The position numbers were made by a program, and so were the translations under genes. A stretch of DNA of 39,495 nt from Rhodospirillaceae bacterium (GTDB lineage Bacteria; Pseudomonadota; Alphaproteobacteria; UBA6615): positions 1 to 39,495 of the forward strand of contig PBPM01000128.1 of assembly GCA_002724635.1 (NCBI GenBank), given 5' to 3'. How positions within the stretch are numbered: the first letter of the stretch is position 1; every line of letters starts with the position of its first letter. Under the pieces are notes generated by a model. The model was not told the origin of the DNA. It searched no databases and saw only the letters and a program-made list of their open reading frames with translations. Shown here one piece after another: positions 9,601-16,710 of this stretch.

Positions 9601-10124
9601 ACAGGCTGCTACAGTGGTTGCCAGCGCTTCCGCCAGACGCGCGCCGGGAGTCCATGAGGCGCTTTCTCGCGCGGCCGGGGTTGATGCTCGACGCCGAGGC
9701 CCAGGCGGAGCTTGCGGCGGAGGTGCTCGCGGTGCTCGAATCGCCTGACTTCGCCTATCTGTTTGGGCCCAACAGCCTACCCGAGGTCTCAATCACCGGA
9801 ACTGCAGCCGCGGAGGACGGCACAATTTTTGCGATTTCCGGGCAAATCGATCGGCTTGCTGTCATGACAAACCGCGTGGCGATCGTCGACTATAAGTCGA
9901 ATCGCCAGCCGCCCGAGTCGGCGGACGCGGTGGCCCCAGTTTACCTGCGTCAGATGGCGGCGTACCGGCATGTTGTACAGGAATCTTGGCCCGACCGTGA
10001 GATCGAGACACATCTTTTATGGACCGACGCACCCCGGCTCATGACGCTGCCCCCGGAGCTTCTGGAGTCGTTCGCGCCGGCCGGCTGCCCCCGTTTGAAA
10101 GGCACGTCTGAGCCGAATTCTTGA
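6609..10124 (+). CDS. addA: Double-strand break repair helicase-nuclease AddA
   Basis: A 1171-residue UvrD/RecB-family helicase with a C-terminal nuclease, the motor subunit of AddAB. Motifs appear in order: Q-like region RQRDGADVAVSAWVSASAG leading into the Walker A GAGKT near residues 35-39; motif Ia LTFTKTAAAEMARRI; motif II LIDEAQDTNPEQW; motif III VGDAKQSIYSFQGADP; motifs V and VI VMTVHGAKGLEAPIVFLPDT and LLYVAMTRAEERLYVCG. A proline-rich linker near residues 940-980 separates the helicase from the nuclease, which shows GNILHRLLQWLP, ISGQIDRLAV, VDYKSNRQPP and YLRQMAAYRHV. All key residues are present. The start ATG at 6609 overlaps the addB stop, which fits equal synthesis of the two subunits. 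Confidence 0.96.
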   Translation: MSVTDFDPDELERVGARQRDGADVAVSAWVSASAGAGKTRVLRDRVLRLMLTGVAPQRVLCLTFTKTAAAEMARRINAELGDWAVLDEPALRARLAALIGASPADDVVRRARQLFARVLEAPGGMKIMTIHAFCQSILRRFPLEANVVPHFEVMEDRDAGELLEDAKAELLARANDDDDELSGAVAAVASRVHETRFSDLLNEIARARAAFAEFLLDAGGIDAARTRIADILGVGTGADPATILKDASDEASFDGPALRHAASVLADGSKADRDRAALLADWLAADVAVRQEQFDAYALAYLTKKGVPRKKLATKAICEMHPNALEALNVERERLLAVYEHLRKVELYAANAALIHVAAELVAGYEERKAVRGRLDYNDLIGRTRTLLRGAGAAAWVLFKLDGGIDHVLIDEAQDTNPEQWDVVLAVVEEFFAGVGAGEEAFGKTGLPARSVFAVGDAKQSIYSFQGADPSRFEAARGFLEVRAAGAERGWRNVALDFSFRSSRPVLEAVDRVFAGTPAGIGVMDPLAPVQHTPLRAKMAGRVELWPPLEVAKPDEPEPWKPPVEPVMRPGAMGMLADLIAARIAEWLESGELLESVGRPIEAGDILVLVRQRGAFVEALVRAFKARGVPVAGVDRMVLSQQIAVMDLLALGEFLLLPEDDLTLATLLKSPLVGFDEEMLFALAHDRGEASLWQVLGRRRDEEASFGDAHDLLADLLARVDYERPYELYAGLLARGGRQRLFARLGPDAADPIDEFLSLALSYERSHTPTLQGFLHWIAAGQAEVKRDLDQTSDAVRVMTVHGAKGLEAPIVFLPDTTGIPRLTANILWDSDKVGSYFLWLPRADDADAHTQALRERVRARADEEYRRLLYVAMTRAEERLYVCGWNAPKEGSWYNLVRSALEPVARPVDDPVLSPLATEDTPILRLSAPQSGPVERRDGDRSPSAVPPPGWLARPAPPEPAPPRPLAPSDPGEDPPVRTPVGIGAESDRFARGNILHRLLQWLPALPPDARRESMRRFLARPGLMLDAEAQAELAAEVLAVLESPDFAYLFGPNSLPEVSITGTAAAEDGTIFAISGQIDRLAVMTNRVAIVDYKSNRQPPESADAVAPVYLRQMAAYRHVVQESWPDREIETHLLWTDAPRLMTLPPELLESFAPAGCPRLKGTSEPNS

Positions 10125-10209
10125 CGACGCACGGATGTAAACCTACGTTCGATTGCAACGCGCACCACATGGAAGCGCCCAGCGCTTTGATTGCAGAAAA
10201 GGATTGAGC

Positions 10210-10530
10210 ATGCCTTCCAAACAGATCACAGACGATTCCTTTGAAGCCGACGTCCTACAGTCGGACAAGCCCGTTCTAGTGGATTTCTGGGCCGAATGGT
10301 GCGGTCCCTGCAAGCAGATCGGACCGACCCTAGAGGAGCTCTCCGACGATAAGGATGGCGACGTCGTTGTCGCGAAGCTGAACATCGACGATAACCCGAT
10401 GACGCCGACTAAATATGGTGTGCGGGGTATCCCGACCCTGCTCCTGTTCAAGGACGGACAGGTTGCGTCGATGAAGGTAGGTAGTCTGCCGAAGAGTCAG
10501 ATTTACGACTGGGTCGAGTCGGTCCTCTAG
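10210..10530 (+). CDS. trxA: Thioredoxin
   Basis: A 106-residue thioredoxin, a cytosolic protein-disulfide reductase recycled by thioredoxin reductase. The active site WCGPC lies in [14 protein letters not shown], the cis-proline loop in [13 protein letters not shown], and the fold is complete with the usual start ([17 protein letters not shown]). The ATG at 10210 has an AAGGA ribosome site about eight bases upstream; the frame is open further upstream but lacks family sequence. It lies 85 bases after addA and is followed by a strong terminator, so it closes the plus-strand block. Confidence 0.96.
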   Translation: MPSKQITDDSFEADVLQSDKPVLVDFWAEWCGPCKQIGPTLEELSDDKDGDVVVAKLNIDDNPMTPTKYGVRGIPTLLLFKDGQVASMKVGSLPKSQIYDWVESVL

Positions 10531-10555
10531 ATCGACCGCACCTTACTGAACGAAG

Positions 10556-10581
10556 AACCCCGCCGTTACGACGGGGTTTTT
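10556..10581 (+). terminator. Rho-independent terminator after trxA
   Basis: AACCCCG pairs with CGGGGTT across an inner region that adds two further pairs (CG/CG around TTA), and the hairpin runs directly into five T residues. It sits 26 bases after the trxA stop. It also separates the plus-strand block from the convergent folC block. Confidence 0.88.
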
Positions 10582-10678
10582 CTGCGCAATTTTCGGCCGG
10601 TTAGTGGCCGCCGCTGCGGGCTCGATTGCGTTCGAGGAGCGGCCGGCCGCTCTCGTCATATATTAAGGACAGCACGGT

Positions 10679-10945
10679 TTAGCGCTGTTCCCTAGTGACA
10701 TCCGTTGCCTCTTGCAGGAGTTTGCACGAGAAAATCAAGGTCTCGCTGGTCGCGGGCCGATAGCTCGTCTGGACGTTCCCAAGAAAGCGCAGCTTACCAT
10801 CCTGATGGCCTTGGGTGTTGAGGTTGGGAGTTATGGTGAAGAGCCGACGCGGGATGGCGAGGGTCGTTTTGTCGCGATGGGGCCGAAAGAATCCGCCGAC
10901 ATCGGCGCCGTAGCGCGCCGGTCCTACATCGGGTCCAAACGGGCG
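10679..10945 (-). pseudogene. C-terminal remnant of a 2OG-Fe(II) oxygenase
   Basis: Directly after the folC stop, and in the same frame, the minus strand stays open for about 88 codons until TAA at 10679-10681, with no usable start codon near its beginning. The translation is strongly protein-like and matches the C-terminal half of prolyl-4-hydroxylase-type 2OG-Fe(II) oxygenases: GGFFRPHRD (the HxD iron ligands), RRLFTITPNLN, HQDGKLRF, and SYRPATSETLIFSCKLLQEA followed by VTREQR. In intact relatives the segment after SC reads LLHE, and that histidine is the distal iron ligand. Here it is glutamine, so the metal site is incomplete. The N-terminal half is missing and the end is abrupt. I read it as a decayed gene fragment fused behind folC by deletion. 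Confidence 0.7.
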
Positions 10946-12292
10946 TCAGCCATTTGCCCGCAGGGCCGCACCTACTAGGAGGTGCGAGCCGGTGACGAGA
11001 ACGCGGACCGGCGCGCTGCGAGCGGCGATCTGCGACAGTGCGTCGGCAACGGACGTGGCCGTGCGGGCGTGCCTTCCAAGATTGCTCAGGGTTATGACTG
11101 GGTCCGATGTCGAGCGGGTGCCGTCATCTCCCGGTAATGGGACGGCTATGAGGCCGGTGATGTGCCGCATCAGCGGGGCAAGGAAACCACCAACATCCTT
11201 GTCATCGCGCATGGCAAGAACGAGATGCAGCGGGCGGTGATTGGCCCTTTGCAGCTCGTCGAGGGTATCGGCTAGCGCCTCTGCCGCCATCGGGTTGTGT
11301 GCGGAATCGAGCCATAGCTCGCTGCCGGCGGGCAACGCCTCGACCAGCGCGCCCCTGGTCAGCTGCTGCATCCGCCCGGGCCAGTGGGTATGGCCGATGC
11401 CGGTGGCAACGGTCTCCGGGGTGACGCCGTCGAAGCCGCAGACATCGAGACACGCTGCGGCCAAGGCCGCATTTTCGAGCTGATGCCTACCGGGAAGGCG
11501 GGGCCGTGGCAACGACCATTCGGTCTCGCCGCGGCTGTAACGCCCACCGCCTTCGGGTGTCGCGGTGAGGTCCCATTCGACGCCGCGGCGGTGGAGGGGT
11601 GCACCGATCGCGTCGGCAGCGTCGGCAATCACGTTCGCGGCATCGGTTGGCTGTGTGGCGACGATCGTCGGTACGCCGGGTTTTTGGATTGCCGCCTTTT
11701 CTCCCGCAATGGCTGAAAGGGTGCTTCCGAGGACGTCCATATGATCGAAGCCGATCGGGGTTATGATCACCGCGGCTGGCCGGACGACCACATTTGTTGC
11801 GTCATATCGTCCGCCGAGCCCCGTCTCGAGTAACAGGATATCGGTCTGTGCACGTGCCATGGCGAGGAAGGCCGCCGCCGTGGTTATTTCGAACTCGGTG
11901 ATGGGTTGGCCCGCATTCCGCGCGTCGATCTCCTCGAATAGGGCCAGCAGGTCCGCGTCCGCGATGATCTCGCCGGCCATCTGGTAACGCTCGGCGAAAC
12001 GCACCAGATGCGGCGATGTATATGCGCTGACGGAGAGGCCCGACGCCGCGAGTGCGGCCGCAAGGAACGCGGTGGTTGAGCCTTTACTGTTGGTCCCGGC
12101 GACGTGAATGACCGGCGGCAGTGCCTCGTGGGGGTTTCCCAGATCCGCTAGCAGGCGATACATCCTGTCGAGTGACAGATCGATGCGGTCGGGGTGATAC
12201 CGGATGAACCGCGCGAGGAGCGTCTCGATGGCGTAGGCATCAGCCGACATTTCTGGGTCCGCGTCGGCGGCGCTAGTTTCCATCGGCGGCAT
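10946..12292 (-). CDS. folC: Bifunctional folylpolyglutamate / dihydrofolate synthase
   Basis: A roughly 435-448-residue cytosolic Mur-ligase-type enzyme that adds glutamate to folates and dihydropteroate. The order is FIRYHPDRIDLSLDRMYRLL, the P-loop HVAGTNSKGST, then YTSPHLVRFAERYQ, LLETGLGGRYDATN, TPIGFDHMDVLG, GRHQLENAALAAACL, HWPGRMQQL and LDSAHNPMAAEAL, all family signatures. The P-loop has serine where most relatives have glycine (GTNGKGST), a mild oddity. The start is uncertain: ATG codons at 12292, 12283 and 12250 are all in frame, and the first two overlap the accD end. None has a clear ribosome site, so coupling to accD is likely. The 12250 start would match typical relatives best in length. 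Confidence 0.94.
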   Translation of the reverse strand: MPPMETSAADADPEMSADAYAIETLLARFIRYHPDRIDLSLDRMYRLLADLGNPHEALPPVIHVAGTNSKGSTTAFLAAALAASGLSVSAYTSPHLVRFAERYQMAGEIIADADLLALFEEIDARNAGQPITEFEITTAAAFLAMARAQTDILLLETGLGGRYDATNVVVRPAAVIITPIGFDHMDVLGSTLSAIAGEKAAIQKPGVPTIVATQPTDAANVIADAADAIGAPLHRRGVEWDLTATPEGGGRYSRGETEWSLPRPRLPGRHQLENAALAAACLDVCGFDGVTPETVATGIGHTHWPGRMQQLTRGALVEALPAGSELWLDSAHNPMAAEALADTLDELQRANHRPLHLVLAMRDDKDVGGFLAPLMRHITGLIAVPLPGDDGTRSTSDPVITLSNLGRHARTATSVADALSQIAARSAPVRVLVTGSHLLVGAALRANG

Positions 12293-13190
12293 CGATAGAT
12301 GCGGGCGTCGACAGGCCCCCCGAGGTCTGCTGCCCCGGTCCGCGGCCTTCGCGCAGCAGGGTCAGGACCTGTCCGATCCTCGATCGCATCTCGCCGCGGG
12401 GAACGACCATGTCGAGCATGCCATGTTCACGCAGGGATTCGGCGGTCTGGAAACCCTCGGGAAGTTCTTCGCGGATCGTATCGCGGATGACACGCTTGCC
12501 GGCGAAACCAATATTCGCACCAGGCTCGGCGACTTGGATATCGCCAAGCATGGCGAACGACGCCGACACGCCGCCCGTGGTGGGGTCGGTGAGAATTACG
12601 ATATAGGGCAGCCCCGAATCGCGCACCTGCTCGACCGCGAGCACTGTGCGCGGCATCTGAATCAGGCTGAGCATGCCCTCCTGCATGCGCGCGCCGCCGG
12701 ACGCCGGGATGGCGACCAGGGCCGCGTCGAGCGAAATCGCCTCACGGGCAGCGGCGAGCAGGCCGGCGCCGACGGCCTGGCCCATGGAGCCGCCCATGAA
12801 GCCGAAATCGAAGGCGGCGATGACGGCCCTTTGGCCGCCGATAGTACCGTGGGCCACCACGATGGCTTCCTGCTCACCCGACTTGTTCTGTGCGTCCTTG
12901 AGGCGGTCGGTGTAGCGGCGGCTGTCGCGGAACTTGAGTGGGTCCGGGGCGACGGCGCCGAATTCGATCCGGTCGAATACTCCGTCGTCGAAGAGGAAGG
13001 CCAGCCGTTCTTTGGCCGCGAGCCGGAAATGGTGGCCGCAAGCATGACAGACATGCAGGTTATCGGTGAGCTCTCGGTGGAACAGCATCTGCTCGCAAGA
13101 CGGACATTTGTGCCAGAGATTGTCAGGCACGTCCTTTTTGCCGACGAGCTTGCGGATCTTCGGGCGGACAAACTCGTTCAGCCAGCTCAT
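12273..13190 (-). CDS. accD: Acetyl-CoA carboxylase carboxyltransferase subunit beta
   Basis: A 305-residue subunit that with AccA transfers the carboxyl group from biotin to acetyl-CoA, the first step of fatty acid synthesis. The N-terminal zinc ribbon has CPSCEQ and CHACGHHFRL (four cysteines), preceded by the alphaproteobacterial MSWLNEFVRPKIRKLVGKKD. The carboxyltransferase core shows SGGARMQEGMLSLIQMPRT, LTDPTTGGVSASFAMLGDI and AEPGANIGFAGKRVI. Length is normal; the C-terminal tail is a short variable extension. The start ATG at 13190 is set by homology. Its own upstream region lacks a well-placed ribosome site and instead holds a coupled six-codon ORF. It overlaps folC by up to 20 bases depending on the folC start. 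Confidence 0.96.
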   Translation of the reverse strand: MSWLNEFVRPKIRKLVGKKDVPDNLWHKCPSCEQMLFHRELTDNLHVCHACGHHFRLAAKERLAFLFDDGVFDRIEFGAVAPDPLKFRDSRRYTDRLKDAQNKSGEQEAIVVAHGTIGGQRAVIAAFDFGFMGGSMGQAVGAGLLAAAREAISLDAALVAIPASGGARMQEGMLSLIQMPRTVLAVEQVRDSGLPYIVILTDPTTGGVSASFAMLGDIQVAEPGANIGFAGKRVIRDTIREELPEGFQTAESLREHGMLDMVVPRGEMRSRIGQVLTLLREGRGPGQQTSGGLSTPASIDAADGN

Positions 13191-13218
13191 GCAACGCTCT
13201 TGCGCATTGTTACTCCTC
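13187..13218 (-). promoter_or_regulatory. Six-codon upstream ORF with strong ribosome site, coupled to accD
   Basis: On the minus strand GAGGAG (13213-13218), inside the last codons of trpA, is five bases from an ATG at 13207. That ATG opens the frame MRKSVA and stops at TGA (13187-13189), which overlaps the accD ATG as ATGA. The same GAGGAG is 22 bases from the accD ATG, too far for direct use. The layout suggests accD is translated by re-initiation after this mini-ORF. Confidence 0.45.
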
Positions 13219-14058
13219 GTCCTTCCGCACGGCGCTGCGCACGCCGTTTGCGAGCGCACGCGTCAGGTCGAGGACGTTCGAGACCAGCGCCGGGGTCGCC
13301 TTACCGTTGGCGTCCAGATTGTTGGCAACCGTCTGGACGATAGCCGAGCCGACCACGGCGGCGTCGGCGACTTCTGCGACTGCTGCGGCTTGGTCCGGGG
13401 TTTTGATCCCGAACCCGACGGCGATGGGCAGGTCGGTGTGGCGTTTCAGCCGGGCGACCGCGTCGCCGATCTCGCTCTTCTCGGCGGACTTGGTGCCCGT
13501 GATACCCGCAATCGCCACGTAGTAGACGAAGCCAGAGGTGTTCGCGATGACGACGGGCAGGCGTGCATCGTCTGTGGTTGGCGCCGCTAGGCGGATGAAA
13601 TGCATACCGGCGTTGCGGGCCGGCAGGCAGAGCTCAATATCTTCCTCGGGCGGCAGGTCAACCACGATCAGCCCGTCTACGCCGGCGTCGAGAGCATCGG
13701 TAAGGAACCGGTCGACCCCGTAGATATAGATCGGATTGTAGTAGCCCATCAGGATGATGGGAGTCTGGTCGTCATCGGCGCGGAACTGTCGAACCATTTC
13801 TAGGGTACGGTCCAGCCGCGCGCCGCCGGCCTTGGCACGCAGGCCGGCCGCCTGAATTGCCGGGCCGTCTGCCATGGGGTCGGAATACATGACTCCCAGC
13901 TCGATCAGGTCGGCGCCGGCTTCGGGCAGCCCCTTGAGAATCTCGAAGCTGGTATCCAGATCGGGATCGGCCGCCATTATGAAAGGGACGAAGGCGGCCC
14001 GGCTCTCGCCGGCGAGTTTCGCGAAGCGAGCCTCGATCCGGCCGCTGGTCGTGGCCAT
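13210..14058 (-). CDS. trpA: Tryptophan synthase alpha chain
   Basis: A 282-residue TIM-barrel subunit that cleaves indole-3-glycerol phosphate to indole, which is channelled to TrpB. Visible signatures are [11 protein letters not shown] near the N-terminus, the catalytic glutamate in [51 protein letters not shown] and the phosphate loop [12 protein letters not shown]. The stretch after the catalytic glutamate is unusual: most family members have proline-phenylalanine (ELGVPFSDP), here methionine-tyrosine, while the catalytic aspartate (ADG) is kept. ATG at 14058 is chosen; a GTG at 14064 in the same frame overlaps the trpB stop and could be used instead. It lies three bases after trpB, consistent with coupled synthesis of the alpha2-beta2 enzyme. 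Confidence 0.95.
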   Translation of the reverse strand: MATTSGRIEARFAKLAGESRAAFVPFIMAADPDLDTSFEILKGLPEAGADLIELGVMYSDPMADGPAIQAAGLRAKAGGARLDRTLEMVRQFRADDDQTPIILMGYYNPIYIYGVDRFLTDALDAGVDGLIVVDLPPEEDIELCLPARNAGMHFIRLAAPTTDDARLPVVIANTSGFVYYVAIAGITGTKSAEKSEIGDAVARLKRHTDLPIAVGFGIKTPDQAAAVAEVADAAVVGSAIVQTVANNLDANGKATPALVSNVLDLTRALANGVRSAVRKDEE

Positions 14059-14060
14059 GC

Positions 14061-15275
14061 TCACAGCTCGACCCCTAGCGCCTCGGCGACGGTGAATACG
14101 TCCTTATCGCCGCGCCCGCACATGTTCATGACCATAAGGTGGTCGACCGGCAGTTCTGGGGCGATCTTCGCCACATGGGCGAGTGCGTGGGACGGCTCTA
14201 GCGCCGGGATAATGCCCTCGAGGCGCGAGCAGAGTTGGAAAGCATCGAGCGCCTCGCGGTCAGTGATCGAGACATACTCGACCCGCCCCAGATCATGTAG
14301 CCAAGCATGCTCGGGGCCTATGCCGGGATAGTCGAGCCCGGCCGAGATCGAGTGGGCATCGAGGATCTGGCCGTCGTCGTCCTGCAGCAGGAAGGTCCGG
14401 TTGCCATGCAGCACGCCGGGTCGGCCGCCGGTCAGCGAGGCGGCATGCTCGCCGCTCTCGATGCCGTGGCCCGCGGCCTCGACGCCGATAATGCGCACGT
14501 CGCTGTCGTCGAGGAACGGGTGAAACAAACCCATAGCGTTGGAGCCGCCGCCGATGCAGGCGACGAGGGAATCGGGCAGGCGGCCCTCGGCGGCATGCAT
14601 CTGCACCTTCGTCTCGTCGCCGATGACCGACTGGAAGTCACGCACCATCTCGGGATAGGGGTGCGGGCCTGCGACCGTACCGATCAGGTAGTAGGTGTCG
14701 TCGACATTCGCGACCCAATCCCTGAGCGCGTCATTCATAGCGTCCTTGAGGGTTGCTGTGCCGCTGGTGACCGGAACCACCTCGGCGCCGAGCAGCTTCA
14801 TGCGGAAGACGTTCGGCGCTTGCCGCTCTATGTCGGTGGCTCCCATATAGACCACGCACTGGAGCCCGAAGCGGGCGCACACGGTAGCGGTCGCCACGCC
14901 GTGTTGGCCTGCGCCGGTCTCGGCGATGATCCGCTTCTTCCCCATGCGTTGGGCGAGCAGAATTTGGCCCATGCAGTTGTTGATTTTATGCGCACCGGTG
15001 TGGTTCAGCTCGTCGCGCTTAAAATAGACCTTTGCGCCGCCAAAATACTTCGTGATCCGCTCAGCGAAGTAGAGCGGGCTTGGTCGGCCCACATAATGCG
15101 CCAGATAGTCGTCCAGCTCGGCCTGAAAGGCTGGGTCAGACTTGGCATCCGCATAGGCCTGCTCGACCTTGACGATCAAAGGCATAAGGGTCTCGGCGAT
15201 GAAGCGGCCGCCGAAGATACCGAAATGCCCCTCGTCGTCCGGGCCGGTGCGATATGTGTTGGGTTCCGCGCTCAT
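14061..15275 (-). CDS. trpB: Tryptophan synthase beta chain
   Basis: A 404-residue PLP enzyme that joins indole and serine to give tryptophan, partner of TrpA. It starts with the typical [18 protein letters not shown]. The PLP lysine lies in HTGAHKINN, followed by [17 protein letters not shown], the phosphate-binding glycine loop [32 protein letters not shown] and the C-terminal NMCGRGDKD. Length and order are normal for TrpB1. The start ATG at 15275 has GAAAG a few bases upstream. It lies 52 bases after trpF. In this lineage trpF-trpB-trpA are separate from the trpE/GDC genes, which are not in the window. Confidence 0.97.
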   Translation of the reverse strand: MSAEPNTYRTGPDDEGHFGIFGGRFIAETLMPLIVKVEQAYADAKSDPAFQAELDDYLAHYVGRPSPLYFAERITKYFGGAKVYFKRDELNHTGAHKINNCMGQILLAQRMGKKRIIAETGAGQHGVATATVCARFGLQCVVYMGATDIERQAPNVFRMKLLGAEVVPVTSGTATLKDAMNDALRDWVANVDDTYYLIGTVAGPHPYPEMVRDFQSVIGDETKVQMHAAEGRLPDSLVACIGGGSNAMGLFHPFLDDSDVRIIGVEAAGHGIESGEHAASLTGGRPGVLHGNRTFLLQDDDGQILDAHSISAGLDYPGIGPEHAWLHDLGRVEYVSITDREALDAFQLCSRLEGIIPALEPSHALAHVAKIAPELPVDHLMVMNMCGRGDKDVFTVAEALGVEL

Positions 15276-15327
15276 GATCTTTCGGGGTGCTTATACATCC
15301 TTGTCGGCCGGCTCAAAAGCAAACAGG

Positions 15328-15975
15328 TTAAAGGCTTTCGATCGCTTCTAGGAAGGCGCGGATGCGCGCCGGGTCCTTGTGGCCCGGCGCGGCCTCCACC
15401 CCCGACGATACATCGATGATCGTTGTCCCCGACGCTCTGACCGCGTCGGTCACATTGTCTGCGTTGATCCCGCCCGCGAGCATCCACGGCACCGGCCATT
15501 TCCGGCCGGTAAGCAGGGCCCAGTCGAAGGTGAGTGCATTACCGCCCGGCAGCGCGTTCGTCATGCCAGCCGGCGCCTTGGCGTCGAACATCAGCCAGTC
15601 CACCGCGCCGTCATAGGTGTGGGTCACATCGAGATCGGCTTTGGTCGCGACCTTGATAGCCTTCATCACAGGTAGGCCTGTACACGCCTTCACTGCACGG
15701 CAGCGCTCCGGGCTCTCTGAGCCGTGCAGCTGGATCATTTCGAGGGGCACGCGCTCGAGGATCTTGTTAAGCAGGGCGTCGTCGGGATCGACAAACAGCC
15801 CTACTCTCGACACGTCGGCGGGCACCAGCGCGGCCAGCTCTGCGGCGGCGTCTGGGTCGAGCGCGCGCGGGCTCGGCGGGTAGAAGACGAGGCCGACGAA
15901 TTTTGCACCGCCTGCGACGGCGGTGCGCATGGCGGTCGCGTCGTTTATGCCGCAGATCTTGGCCGCGACACTCAC
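15328..15975 (-). CDS. trpF: Phosphoribosylanthranilate isomerase
   Basis: A 215-residue TIM barrel that converts N-(5-phosphoribosyl)anthranilate to the carboxyphenylamino-deoxyribulose phosphate, the third step in tryptophan synthesis. The catalytic cysteine is in KICGIN at the N-terminus and the catalytic aspartate in WLMFDAKAP. FVGLVFYPPSPRAL, MIQLHGSESPE, LAGGINADNV and DVSSGVEAAPGHKDPARI complete the signature set. The start is GTG at 15975, four bases inside the pyrF end (GTGA), the position expected from the family alignment; no ATG fits. Coupling to pyrF links pyrimidine and tryptophan genes, both users of PRPP-derived intermediates. Confidence 0.95.
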   Translation of the reverse strand: MSVAAKICGINDATAMRTAVAGGAKFVGLVFYPPSPRALDPDAAAELAALVPADVSRVGLFVDPDDALLNKILERVPLEMIQLHGSESPERCRAVKACTGLPVMKAIKVATKADLDVTHTYDGAVDWLMFDAKAPAGMTNALPGGNALTFDWALLTGRKWPVPWMLAGGINADNVTDAVRASGTTIIDVSSGVEAAPGHKDPARIRAFLEAIESL

Positions 15976-16697
15976 CGGTTTATTCCTAGATCGCTAGCGA
16001 TTCGCGACGCGGCCGCACCTACTTCCTCGGTGCCTGTGATGGGTCGGCCGATGATAAGGATGTCGGCGCCGTCGTCGCGTGCTTGGGTCGGGGTGGTGAT
16101 GCGTTTCTGATCACCCGATGCGGCCCAGTTGGGGCGGATTCCGGGGACGATCAGCTTGAAGTCATTGCCGCAGGCCGCCCGGATAGCGGTGATTTCGGCC
16201 GGCGAGCAAACCACGCCGTCGAGCCCTTCGGACTGGGCTAGCTTCGCGAGCCGCACCACCGAATCTCGTGCGGGCACGGCCTGCCCGACCGCTGTCAGGT
16301 CAGCATCGTCGAGGCTGGTGAGCACGGTCACCGCGACGACCAGCGGGCGCGATGCGCCGCCGCTTTGCTCAGCGGCCTCGCGTGCGGCGGCCAGCATGGC
16401 CGGTCCGCCGGCGGCATGAACGTTGACGATGGCGGCGCCTAAGTCGGCGACGGCGCGGACTGCGCCGGCTACTGTGTTGGGGATGTCATGGAATTTCAGG
16501 TCCAGAAAAAGCGGAAGTCCGAGATCGACGATTCGGCGCACCCCGTCGGCCCCGTTTGCGGAGAAAAATTCGAGCCCGGCCTTTACGCCACCCACATGGC
16601 CGCGCAGGGCGTCGGCCCAGGTTAGTGCCTGATCGAGATCGGGTGTGTCGAGGGCCGCAAAGACTGGGTTTACGGGCAGGTCCGGTCTGTCTGTCAT
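15972..16697 (-). CDS. pyrF: Orotidine 5'-phosphate decarboxylase
   Basis: A 241-residue TIM barrel that decarboxylates OMP to UMP, the last step of de novo pyrimidine synthesis. The catalytic tetrad motif is visible as LFLDLKFHDIPNT, and other family blocks are VKAGLEFF, VNVHAAGG, VAVTVLTSLDDADL, VCSPAEI, LIVPGIRPNW and DILIIGRPITG. The ATG at 16697 is chosen because the family starts about here (PVFAALDTPD near residue 11); the frame extends a further 36 codons upstream into the epimerase gene without matching sequence. No strong ribosome site is visible, and the start is 13 bases after the epimerase stop. Confidence 0.95.
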   Translation of the reverse strand: MTDRPDLPVNPVFAALDTPDLDQALTWADALRGHVGGVKAGLEFFSANGADGVRRIVDLGLPLFLDLKFHDIPNTVAGAVRAVADLGAAIVNVHAAGGPAMLAAAREAAEQSGGASRPLVVAVTVLTSLDDADLTAVGQAVPARDSVVRLAKLAQSEGLDGVVCSPAEITAIRAACGNDFKLIVPGIRPNWAASGDQKRITTPTQARDDGADILIIGRPITGTEEVGAAASRIASDLGINR

Positions 16698-16710
16698 AGC
16701 GTGGCTGCTT

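Noticed and set aside
6609..10124. Frameshift or truncation in addA because of the proline-rich stretch near residue 950
   Set aside because: Helicase motifs before it and the complete nuclease motifs after it are in one frame; the stretch is a linker.
10712..10978. Plus-strand 88-codon frame after trxA
   Set aside because: It is antisense to a minus-strand frame with clear oxygenase signatures, overlaps the folC end and has no ribosome site.
12423..13343. 306-codon plus-strand frame opposite accD
   Set aside because: Mirror of accD codons; no recognisable domain and no ribosome site.
14307..15419. 370-codon plus-strand frame opposite trpB
   Set aside because: A long antisense shadow caused by GC-rich third positions; trpB motifs on the minus strand are complete.
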